64,000 bases of DNA from Pseudanabaena sp. GTDB taxonomy: Bacteria > Cyanobacteriota > Cyanobacteriia > Pseudanabaenales > Pseudanabaenaceae. Positions within the stretch are counted from its first letter, which is position 1. Each line of letters begins with the position of its first letter. Under the pieces are notes generated by a model that was not told where the DNA came from, did not search any database, and saw only the letters and a program-made list of their open reading frames with translations. Positions 26,891 through 34,787 of the stretch are shown here, piece after piece. The stretch lies in contig QBMK01000001.1 in NCBI GenBank assembly GCA_003249035.1, forward strand, positions 230,745 to 294,744, written 5' to 3'. The position numbers and the translations under genes were made by a program.

Positions 26891-27562
26891 TTATTTAGGT
26901 AATCCTGCTTCTAGGGCGGCGGCAACAACATAGTGGTTTTCGTCTTTTTGGAGCTTAGCAAGTAGTGGCTTGGCTCTGAGATTAGTAGAAATGCTGAGGG
27001 TGGTTGCAGCTCGCAATCGATCGCGCCAAAACTCGGCACTAGCTAAGTCGGTCAGTAAATCTAAGGCTTCGGACTCATATTTGCTTTTTAGCAGGATACC
27101 CAAAGCTATGATTGCTGTTTCTTTGACAGTCTGAGTCGGATCGAGCAGCGCTAAATTAATGATATTTAGCAAAATATCTGGGCGATCGCATTCCATCAAA
27201 ATTGCCAGAATCGTTTGACGGGTGAGCCAGTTTTGATTACGCTCAAATAAATTTTGTAGAAACGGTAAGGAGCGATCTCCAAATTCAAACAGCGTATTTG
27301 CAATCTCAGAAATCACGTTGTCATCCTTCTCTCGCTCTAACAGGCTGATCAAAACTTGAAATGACTGTTCGGTGAGATGATTGCCTAAACCCATTACGGC
27401 AAAGCGCCGACATAAAAAATCATTACTAATAGTTAGTCCTTGCAAAAATGGCACAACTTCGTCAGATGGGGCTTGTGACAACTCATCAAGAGCTAACTTG
27501 CGATCGTAAATCGAACCACTGCGAAATAACAACTCTAGTTGAGCAAAGCGATCGCTATCCAT
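26891..27562 (-). CDS. HEAT-repeat protein (CpcE/F or NblB-like superfamily)
   Basis: 223 residues, entirely helical HEAT/PBS-lyase-type repeats of about 31 residues: 'CRRFAVMGLGNHLTEQSFQ', 'TQTVKETAIIALGILLKSK', 'WRDRLRAATTLSI'. Cyanobacterial members include phycobilin lyase subunits (CpcE/CpcF), NblB and unassigned scaffold proteins. Sequence alone cannot tell which this is. The upstream gene overlaps it by 8 nt, so the two are translationally coupled. The CpcD-like gene follows 147 bp downstream on the same strand, which favours a phycobilisome-related role. Confidence 0.75.
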   Translation of the reverse strand: MDSDRFAQLELLFRSGSIYDRKLALDELSQAPSDEVVPFLQGLTISNDFLCRRFAVMGLGNHLTEQSFQVLISLLEREKDDNVISEIANTLFEFGDRSLPFLQNLFERNQNWLTRQTILAILMECDRPDILLNIINLALLDPTQTVKETAIIALGILLKSKYESEALDLLTDLASAEFWRDRLRAATTLSISTNLRAKPLLAKLQKDENHYVVAAALEAGLPK

Positions 27563-28118
27563 AAGTGAAATCCTTTAGTTCTACATTGAAAATCTCATCA
27601 AAAGGTTTCGATGCGATCGTCGCATCCCAAGAAATACTCTGCAAACAGTTAGTCCCCACTGATGTCTCAACCACATCCACACCCCAATCTTCAGTCTGCA
27701 AAGCATCTGGTGAAGCACTGGTTGGAGGCGTGGTTTTGCTACCACCTAAGACTAAAATTTCTGGCAAAGACTTACGATCCAGCCCTTGACGGATGAGTTG
27801 ATCGGCTAGAGCTTGAGCGCAAAATTCACCAATTTGCTTCGGCGAATACTGGTCGCTATCAAACAAAATTTCGACAGTCCAATGGGGATGATTAATTAGT
27901 CGAGTTTGGCAAGATCTGCGATCGCCTAAACCAATCTGAAATACTTCAGCAAACTCTTCACGGCTGAGGGCTGGTGCTATGTCGGTTGAAACATCAAAGT
28001 TGTGGGAGAGCAGCACTCGCCCTCGAGCCGAATTATTCAAGATATTACTCAGGATTTCTGGTGGCTTCATGGCTATCGTCAGACACTCTGACAACAAAGT
28101 AAAGTAACCCGACGACAT
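27555..28118 (-). CDS. Conserved hypothetical protein coupled to HEAT gene
   Basis: 187 residues, soluble, no membrane helix. It begins 'MSSGYFTLLSECLTIAMKPPEI' with an AGGAA site 7 nt upstream of the chosen ATG; Met17 is an alternative. The middle contains 'HPHWTVEILFDSDQYSPKQIGEFCAQALADQL' and a flexible Pro/Ser/Thr stretch about 128-145. I do not recognise the family. It overlaps the HEAT-repeat gene by 8 nt. Translational coupling suggests the two proteins interact. Confidence 0.6.
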   Translation of the reverse strand: MSSGYFTLLSECLTIAMKPPEILSNILNNSARGRVLLSHNFDVSTDIAPALSREEFAEVFQIGLGDRRSCQTRLINHPHWTVEILFDSDQYSPKQIGEFCAQALADQLIRQGLDRKSLPEILVLGGSKTTPPTSASPDALQTEDWGVDVVETSVGTNCLQSISWDATIASKPFDEIFNVELKDFTYG

Positions 28119-28131
28119 AAATTTCCTGAAA

Positions 28132-28180
28132 AAAAATTTGGGTTTTACCTTGCCAAAGGCAAGGTAAAACCCAAATTTTT
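28132..28180. repeat. Hairpin upstream of the HEAT-coupled gene
   Basis: 23-bp perfect stem 'aaaaatttgggttttacc...' with 'ttgcc aaa ggcaa' tip. The inner arms contain GGGTTTTA and TAAAACCC, the Family A outer motif in inverted order. It lies 13 bp upstream of the gene that starts at 28118, an unusual place for a terminator of this strand. Confidence 0.75.
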
Positions 28181-28185
28181 CAAGG

Positions 28186-28290
28186 CTTAGGTTATATAGC
28201 GATGAAAGAGATAGCTAGGACAAATCAAAACCCAAATAAATGGAGGCGGCGCTTCGCGCCGCCTCCATTTATTTGGCTTCTATCCTAAAA
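28186..28290. repeat. Family A palindromic repeat
   Basis: 21-bp perfect stem 28232-28252 with 28256-28276, TTC loop and GCGGCGC tip. The left flank ('tatagcgatgaaagagatagctaggacaaatcaaaa') nearly equals that of the copy at 975-1010, showing a shared unit beyond the stem. It ends 20 bp from the stop of the DAHP synthase gene and can serve as its terminator. Confidence 0.85.
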
Positions 28291-28309
28291 AAGAGCGATC
28301 GCTAGTGGA

Positions 28310-29455
28310 TTAAAGCCGACTCGATCGCACTGCATTAGCGAGATCTGTTAAAACATCAACAGTGGTCTCAAAGTTAATACAACCATCGGTAATACTCTTG
28401 CCATATTCTAATTTGGCTAATTCTTTCAAAGGCTGCTTGCCTCGATTGAGATGACTTTCGAGCATGATACCGACAATATGCTCTGAACCATTACGCACCT
28501 GCTCAGCGATATCTTGCAGCACAGATGGCTGAAGGTTGTAATCCTGACCGCTATTGTCGTGACTGCAATCAACCATCATGAAAGGCTGTAACTTACGATC
28601 TTTAAGTCGATTGGCGATCGCTTCTACATGTACATTGTCGTAATTTGGTCCCTGTTTGCCGCCGCGTAAAACGATATGCCCATCAGGATTGCCTGTCGTG
28701 GTGACAATACTTGCCCTCCCTTCATTGTTGACCCCTAGAAAACGGTGGGGCTGACGGGCTGACAGCAATGCGTTAATCGCTACATCAATGCTGCCATCAG
28801 TGCCATTTTTGAAACCGACGGGCATCGATAAGCCCGAGGACATTTCGCGGTGAGTTTGGCTCTCGGTTGTCCGCGCCCCGATCGCAGTCCATGAGATCAG
28901 ATCGGCAAGGTACTGCGGCACGATTGGGTCGAGCAGTTCTGTCGCACTGGGCAAGCCCAACTTCGCCACATCTAGCAATAATTCTCGCGCTAGGCGAATA
29001 CCGAAATTAATATCAAATGTACCGTTGAGGTGCGGATCGTTAATCAGCCCTTTCCAGCCCACTGTGGTGCGGGGCTTCTCGAAATAAACACGCATCACGA
29101 TTTCCAATGCATCGCTTACCCCGTCACGGAATTTTGCTAGCTTTTCAGCATATTCCCTTGCTGCCTTAACATCATGAATTGAGCAAGGTCCAACGACAAC
29201 TAGTAAACGACGATCGCTACCATTCAAAATATTTCTGATTCTGGTTCTAGCACTTGCCACGACTTTGGCGATCGCGGTCGTAATTGGTAATTCTGCTTTT
29301 ACCTCCACAGGCGCTAATAGCGGGCAAGTCTCGACCACATGCAGATCGCTCGTCTTAAGTTGCTCTAAATTTTCTTCTAATACTGATATGCCTTGACCAG
29401 CCTTTTGGTCAAAAAGTTGGGAGAGTTCAATTGGTGACACTCTATTTGACTCCAC
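28310..29455 (-). CDS. 3-deoxy-7-phosphoheptulonate (DAHP) synthase, class I
   Basis: 381 residues. It condenses phosphoenolpyruvate and erythrose 4-phosphate to DAHP, the first step of the shikimate pathway to aromatic amino acids. The AroF/G/H-type motifs are present: 'LLVVVGPCSIHD', 'RVYFEKPRTTVGWKGLINDP', 'GARTTESQTHREMSSGLSMPVGFKNGTDG', 'ILRGGKQGPNYD' and 'VDCSHDNSGQ' with metal-binding Cys and His. The start is a GTG at 29455. The N-terminal extension typical of feedback-regulated isozymes is present. It stands alone on the minus strand. The symbol is left blank because the isozyme (aroF, G or H) cannot be told. Confidence 0.95.
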   Translation of the reverse strand: MESNRVSPIELSQLFDQKAGQGISVLEENLEQLKTSDLHVVETCPLLAPVEVKAELPITTAIAKVVASARTRIRNILNGSDRRLLVVVGPCSIHDVKAAREYAEKLAKFRDGVSDALEIVMRVYFEKPRTTVGWKGLINDPHLNGTFDINFGIRLARELLLDVAKLGLPSATELLDPIVPQYLADLISWTAIGARTTESQTHREMSSGLSMPVGFKNGTDGSIDVAINALLSARQPHRFLGVNNEGRASIVTTTGNPDGHIVLRGGKQGPNYDNVHVEAIANRLKDRKLQPFMMVDCSHDNSGQDYNLQPSVLQDIAEQVRNGSEHIVGIMLESHLNRGKQPLKELAKLEYGKSITDGCINFETTVDVLTDLANAVRSSRL

Positions 29456-29756
29456 ATAAATATCTACATATACTTTAGCCTCCTAGAGGGGTTAACGTAT
29501 CCTACCGATAGATTTTTCTTGCAAAATCAGGTGCAGAAAGTGAATATTTTTAGGGCTCTGGAATGTTTTGGAATAACTGCTCTATTTGAGCTCGGTGGAG
29601 CTTATTTGATTTGGTTATGGCTTCGAGAGAGTAGAAGCATTTGGTTCTTTCGATCGTAAGTTCTCGCTATAGAGTGTATTGTCAAAAGGGATTACCAATG
29701 CGTTTGCGATTTGTCAATGCATTGGTTAAACGCTTTCCTGAAAACCCTAAAAATCA
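29456..29756. other. Divergent intergenic region
   Basis: About 300 bp between the divergent DAHP synthase and CheB-CheR kinase genes. No ORF or strong hairpin is seen. A short inverted repeat 'ccaatgc'/'gcattgg' (29695-29701 and 29720-29726) lies just upstream of the kinase. Presumably it contains both promoters. Confidence 0.4.
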
Positions 29757-32700
29757 ATGCCTTCTATACCTGAGTCAGAAATTAGCAAAGAAAAATTAAA
29801 GAGCTTTCTGACTGTCGGTATTGGAGCCTCAGCAGGAGGCTTGCAGGCAGTTAGTCAATTACTACGACAACTGCCCGCCGATACAGGTATGGCATTTGTT
29901 TTGATTCAGCATTTAGATCCCGATCACGATAGTCAGTTGAGCGAGATTTTGGCTCACACGACCCAGATGCCTGTAAATGAGGTGCAGGATGGCATGGCGA
30001 TCGCACCGAACTGTGTGTATGTGATCCCGCCAAACACGAATATGACCTTAAATCAAGGCATATTGCAACTAGCCCCTCGACAACAGATTAAGGGCAGATA
30101 CATGGCAATCAATGCGTTCTTGAGTTCATTGGCATTAGACCGAGGCAGTAAGGCGATCGCGATCGTGTTATCAGGTAGCAATGAAGACGGTACGTTAGGA
30201 TTATCGGCAGTTAAGGCAGTTGGTGGTACTACTTTTGCTCAAGATCTGCAATCATCCGAATATTCGGTTATGCCTCAAAGCGCGATCGCCTCAGGTGATG
30301 TTGATTTTGTTTTGGCTCCTGCCGATATTGCCGCAGAACTGGTGAAAATCAGCAGGAGTCCGATGCCTATTGACAACGAAGATAATCATGCTGACGAAGA
30401 GAACGATGAACCTAATGATGAATCACAAGCATCGGCATATCTAGAAGAAATTGCCGCATTTTTGCCACGCATCTTAGTAATATTGCGATCGTCGATGGGC
30501 GTGGACTTTAGCCAATACAAGCAAGGGACAATCCGACGTAGACTTATGAAGCGCGTGGCATCGCATAATTTGGCGAATCTGGAAGATTACGTTAAATATT
30601 TGCAAGCCAATCCACTAGAAGTCGAGAAGCTATATCGCGATATTTTGATCAATGTCACCAGCTTTTTTCGAGATGATGGTGTTTTTGAAGCATTGAAAAC
30701 CACAGTCTTTCCGATAATTTGCGAAGATAAGTCACATGATGAACCCATTCGCATTTGGTGCGCTGGTTGCTCCACAGGCGAAGAAGCTTATTCTATTGCC
30801 ATCAGTTTGCTAGAATTTCTGCGCGATCGCCCTCTGAAACCAGCAATTCAGATTTTTGCTACAGACCTCAGCGAAGTGATGATCGAAAGAGCAAGGCAGG
30901 GAATCTACGATCGGAGTTTACTAACTGAGGTCTCTTCTGAAAGACTGCATCAGTTTTTTGAGCCAGTGGAAGGGGGATATCAAATCAGCAAATCTGTGCG
31001 GGATCTATGTGTATTTGCGCGTCAGAACTTGACTAGCGATCCGCCATTTTCGCGGTTAGATATGATCAGCTGTCGGAATGTGATGATCTATATGCAACCA
31101 GTCCTTCAGAAAAAGCTGATCCCGATTTTTCACTATGCCTTGAAATCTCATGGTTTTTTGATGCTAGGCAGTGCCGAAAGCGTGGGTAAATTCTCTGATT
31201 TATTTACGATCGCTGATAAGAAATCCCGAATTTATGCCCATAGACCAGCGCCAACTCGCTTGAACTTTAGCTTTGCCACCAGAAACTTACCCACTGCAAA
31301 ACTTCAATATCAGCTAATGAACCAAGAAAGCCAATGGAATGACTCAAATTTAGAGGAAACAGCCGATCGCTTAGTTTTAGATCGATATGCCCCTGCGGGT
31401 GTGATTATCAATGCCGATCTGGAAATCTTACAATTCCGAGGCGATACCAGTCCCTACCTAAAACCCATTCCGGGCAAAGCCACCCTGAATCTACTCAAAA
31501 TGGTGAGATCGTCTCTGACCATCGATCTACGGACTGCGATCCAAAGGGCTAAAAAGGAAAATGAAACCATTCGCCGCGAAGGACTGCTGATGGAAGATCG
31601 ACAGGTTGACTTAGTGGTAATTCCCTTTAAACTTGTCGCCGTAGACGATCGCTTTTTTCTGATCCTATTTGTAAGTGGCTCGTCAGCTAACTTATCCTTA
31701 GAAGCCGCCCCTTTAGTCAAATCCAAAAGAATACGACAAACTGAAAGCGATCGCGAAATTCTGCATTTAAAACAGGAATTGGCAACCACCAAAGAATATT
31801 TGCAATCGGTTATAGCTGCTGAGGAATCTAGTAATCAAGACTTTAAAGTCGCCAACGAAGAGATTTTGTCTAGCAATGAAGAATTGCAAAGCACCAATGA
31901 AGAATTGGAAACTGCCAAGGAAGAGATCCAAGCTACCAATGAAGAATTAAGCACAATTAATGACGAGCTGCGTAATCGCAACTTGCAATTAAATCAGGTC
32001 AACAGCGATCTGCAAAACTTTCTGAGTAGTGTAAATATTCCGATTCTGATGCTGTCGAATGATTTGCGGATTCGGCGGTTTACACCAATGGCAGAAAAGC
32101 TATTTAATCTGATTCCCAGTGATATCGGACGACCATTTAGTGACATCCATCCCAATATTAATACCCCAAACTTAGTAGCCTCGATCGCCAAGACTATTGA
32201 AACCCTCAATACTCACGAACAGGAAGTTCAAGACGAAAACGATCGCTGGTATAGCTTGCGAATTCGTCCCTATAAAACCTTAGAAAATCAAATCGATGGA
32301 GCCGTAATTAGCCTCTTTGATATTGATGCACTCAAGCGAAGTGCCATGCTATTAGAGTCTGTCGTGGAGACATCGCGATCGCCTTTGGTAATGCTTGATG
32401 CAAATTTTAATGTAATTAAAGCCAACCGTTCGTTTTATCAGACCTTTCAACTATTACCCACCCAAACCGAATATCAAAATTTATTTATTCTAGGGCAAGG
32501 GTACTGGAATATTCCCCAACTGCGATCGCTATTAACCGATATGATAACTAGCCAAACTTGTATCCAAGATTTTGAGTTTACCCAAGACTTTGCGGCTTTA
32601 GGAAGTCGGACTATATTACTAAATGCCGCCCAAATCCCTCAGGTCGATGATGAGACATCAGAGCAAATGATTTTATTAGCGATCGAAGATATTACGAATC

Positions 32701-33356
32701 GCAAAAATGCTGAAGTCCAAATTAGGAACTCCCTGCAAGAGAAAGAAGTTTTACTACATGAAATTCGTCACCGTGTTAAAAACAATCTACAAGTCATTTC
32801 TAGTCTCCTGAGTTTGCAAGGTAGCCGAGTTAATAATCCTGAAGCCATCCAAATCATCCAAGACAGCAAAAACCGCGTTCAATCCATTGCCTTAATGTAT
32901 GAAACCTTGCATCAGTCTCCTCATCTCAACCAACTCAACTTTGCAGCATATTTCCAAACCTTAGTAGCTTATTTATTTAGAAGTTGTAACCTCCATCCTG
33001 AGGTTGTTTATAGGGTGTCTGTATCAGCAGACATTGAGATCGATCCCGATCGCGCTTTGCTAGTTGGCTTGATCGTTAACGAGCTGGTTACCAATGCCTT
33101 GAAACATGGATTTTCAGATCGATTTTTAGCAAGTAACATTGGCGAAGTTTCCCTAGAAGTCAGCGTCGATCGCGATCGCAATCTGATCTTGGCAGTCGGC
33201 AATAATAGTAATAGCCTGCCCGTCGATTTTGATTTAGACGCGATCTCCTCAATGGGCTTAAGTCTTGTTAAGAGGCTAGCAGCACAACTTAATGGGAATT
33301 TATATTTTTATCAGGGAAATGAAACTATAATATCTGTAAGCTTTCCCCTTGAATAA
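29757..33356 (+). CDS. CheB-CheR-PAS-HisKA_2 hybrid sensor kinase
   Basis: 1199 residues. CheB-type methylesterase domain about 18-195 (Ser in 'GIGASAGGLQAV', His in 'LIQHLDPDHDS', Asp in 'SGSNEDGTLGL'). CheR-type methyltransferase about 225-490 ('WCAGCSTGEEAYSIAI', 'FATDLSE', 'SCRNVMIYM'). A coiled coil about 670-750 rich in 'SNEELQSTNEELETAKEEI'. Two PAS domains about 750-980. A HisKA_2 kinase with phospho-acceptor His near residue 1001 in 'LLHEIRHRVKNNLQ', and HATPase ('GLIVNELVTNALKHGF'). This multi-domain class is common in cyanobacteria; it senses through PAS and may not act on chemoreceptors. It heads a cluster of kinases and response regulators. Confidence 0.95.
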   Translation: MPSIPESEISKEKLKSFLTVGIGASAGGLQAVSQLLRQLPADTGMAFVLIQHLDPDHDSQLSEILAHTTQMPVNEVQDGMAIAPNCVYVIPPNTNMTLNQGILQLAPRQQIKGRYMAINAFLSSLALDRGSKAIAIVLSGSNEDGTLGLSAVKAVGGTTFAQDLQSSEYSVMPQSAIASGDVDFVLAPADIAAELVKISRSPMPIDNEDNHADEENDEPNDESQASAYLEEIAAFLPRILVILRSSMGVDFSQYKQGTIRRRLMKRVASHNLANLEDYVKYLQANPLEVEKLYRDILINVTSFFRDDGVFEALKTTVFPIICEDKSHDEPIRIWCAGCSTGEEAYSIAISLLEFLRDRPLKPAIQIFATDLSEVMIERARQGIYDRSLLTEVSSERLHQFFEPVEGGYQISKSVRDLCVFARQNLTSDPPFSRLDMISCRNVMIYMQPVLQKKLIPIFHYALKSHGFLMLGSAESVGKFSDLFTIADKKSRIYAHRPAPTRLNFSFATRNLPTAKLQYQLMNQESQWNDSNLEETADRLVLDRYAPAGVIINADLEILQFRGDTSPYLKPIPGKATLNLLKMVRSSLTIDLRTAIQRAKKENETIRREGLLMEDRQVDLVVIPFKLVAVDDRFFLILFVSGSSANLSLEAAPLVKSKRIRQTESDREILHLKQELATTKEYLQSVIAAEESSNQDFKVANEEILSSNEELQSTNEELETAKEEIQATNEELSTINDELRNRNLQLNQVNSDLQNFLSSVNIPILMLSNDLRIRRFTPMAEKLFNLIPSDIGRPFSDIHPNINTPNLVASIAKTIETLNTHEQEVQDENDRWYSLRIRPYKTLENQIDGAVISLFDIDALKRSAMLLESVVETSRSPLVMLDANFNVIKANRSFYQTFQLLPTQTEYQNLFILGQGYWNIPQLRSLLTDMITSQTCIQDFEFTQDFAALGSRTILLNAAQIPQVDDETSEQMILLAIEDITNRKNAEVQIRNSLQEKEVLLHEIRHRVKNNLQVISSLLSLQGSRVNNPEAIQIIQDSKNRVQSIALMYETLHQSPHLNQLNFAAYFQTLVAYLFRSCNLHPEVVYRVSVSADIEIDPDRALLVGLIVNELVTNALKHGFSDRFLASNIGEVSLEVSVDRDRNLILAVGNNSNSLPVDFDLDAISSMGLSLVKRLAAQLNGNLYFYQGNETIISVSFPLE

Positions 33357-33417
33357 ACAATTTAACTTTTATGAATCTAATTTTGTTTGGCTGACACGAG
33401 GACTTTTGTAGACATTA

Positions 33418-33554
33418 GAAACCATTTAAGAATTGTCTAGATCCCCCCAGCCCCCCTTAAAAAGGGGGAAGAATTTAACTCTCCCCCCTTTTTAAGGGGG
33501 ATTGAGGGGGATCTCTTAGGGCTTTTGAACGCAAAAAGTAATTCTTAAATGGTT
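33418..33554. repeat. Composite inverted repeat: AACCATTTAAGAATT ends with nested CCCCCTTT hairpin
   Basis: Outer termini 'aaccatttaagaatt' and 'aattcttaaatggtt' are perfect inverted copies about 105 bp apart. Inside is a second inverted repeat of the 'ccccccttaaaaaggggg' type common in cyanobacterial intergenic DNA and seen also at 51331-51430. The rest of 33357-33689 holds no ORF. Confidence 0.75.
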
Positions 33555-33689
33555 GCTTAGGGCTGGCACAAAGCGCAGCTCCCATAAAATCTAAATTACG
33601 TTGGTAATGGCAATCCTCCCGCGGCTCCCCCATCTACTATCAAGATCAAATAAGGCAATCAGTAAGTAAGGCGATCAGGATAGAATGCA

Positions 33690-34781
33690 ATGCACAATTT
33701 AGAATCGATAATCCAATCTGCGAAGGTCTTAATTGTTGAAGATGAAACAATTATTTCATGGTGTCTTCAGGAAAGCCTAGAGGCTCTCGGCTATCAAGTA
33801 TCAGCAGTAGTATCTTCGGGCAAAAAAGCAATTGACGCGGCTGTCCTAGTCAAACCTGATATAGCTTTAATGGATATTCGACTCAAGGGTGAAATGGATG
33901 GAATTGAGGCTGCTGATTTTCTGTATCGTAATTTTGATATCCCGATTATTTATCTGACTGCCCATAGCGATGAAAACATCTTAAAAAAAGCTATCCAAAC
34001 AAGCCCGTTTGGATACTTGCTTAAACCCTTTGCCCCTAAAGAGTTGCATTGCACCATCCAAATTGCATTGCAACGCCACCAAAGCGAAAGTCGGCTTAGC
34101 GAATTTATTTCCATAGCCAGCCACGAACTCAAGACTCCTTTAACTTCGATTCATGGTGCATTAGGACTGCTGGCTTCGGGCGTATTAGCCAATCAATCTG
34201 ACACCGCTAAACGGATGCTCGATATTGCCTCCTCTGACACCGAAAGGTTAGTGCGGCTGGTCAATGACATTTTGGACTTAGAGCGTTTAGAATCCAATAA
34301 AGTCACGCTTAATCGCCAATGGCATGATGCGGCTGAGCTATGTCAACAGGCGATCGCAACCATGCAAACGATCGCTGCTGAAAGCCAGATCGCGATATTA
34401 TCTAATCTGAAGTCTCTGAAAGTTTTTGCCGATAGCGATCGCATTATCCAAACCTTAGTAAATTTGCTGAGCAATGCGATTAAATTCTCACCACCTCAGA
34501 GTCAAGTCCAAATTGAAGTCGAACAGATTGCTGATGAAATTGTCTTTCGAGTATGCGATCGCGGATGCGGCATTCCCAAAGATCGTCTAGAAAGTATTTT
34601 TGAACGCTTCAACCAAGTTGATATTTCCTATTCTAGCCAAAAGGGAGGGACAGGTTTAGGTTTAGCAATCTGTCGCAGCATTATCCAACAACATGGCGGC
34701 AAGATTTGGGTCGAGAGTGTATTGTCAGAGGGAAGTACAGTTTCATTTACGATTCCCTATCGAGATTTTAACAACAGGTGA
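33690..34781 (+). CDS. REC-histidine kinase hybrid
   Basis: 363 residues: an N-terminal receiver domain (about 11-130; acidic pocket 'VEDE', phospho-Asp in 'DIALMDIRLKGEMDG', Lys in 'YLLKPFAPKEL') directly followed by a HisKA domain (His near 145 in 'IASHELKTPLTS') and HATPase ('NLLSNAIKFS', 'DRGCGIPKDRLESIFERF', 'GGTGLGLAI'). A kinase controlled by its own N-terminal receiver typically relays a phosphate from an upstream kinase, probably the 1199-residue neighbour. Its kinase half is closely similar to that of the next gene. The stop is 6 bp before that gene, so they form an operon. Confidence 0.95.
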   Translation: MHNLESIIQSAKVLIVEDETIISWCLQESLEALGYQVSAVVSSGKKAIDAAVLVKPDIALMDIRLKGEMDGIEAADFLYRNFDIPIIYLTAHSDENILKKAIQTSPFGYLLKPFAPKELHCTIQIALQRHQSESRLSEFISIASHELKTPLTSIHGALGLLASGVLANQSDTAKRMLDIASSDTERLVRLVNDILDLERLESNKVTLNRQWHDAAELCQQAIATMQTIAAESQIAILSNLKSLKVFADSDRIIQTLVNLLSNAIKFSPPQSQVQIEVEQIADEIVFRVCDRGCGIPKDRLESIFERFNQVDISYSSQKGGTGLGLAICRSIIQQHGGKIWVESVLSEGSTVSFTIPYRDFNNR

Positions 34782-34787
34782 AGATGT

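Noticed and set aside
33690-34781. Phytochrome-type bilin GAF in the kinase cluster
   Set aside because: The 363-residue kinase has no GAF, and in the 831-residue kinase no clear bilin cysteine is seen; light sensing cannot be claimed.
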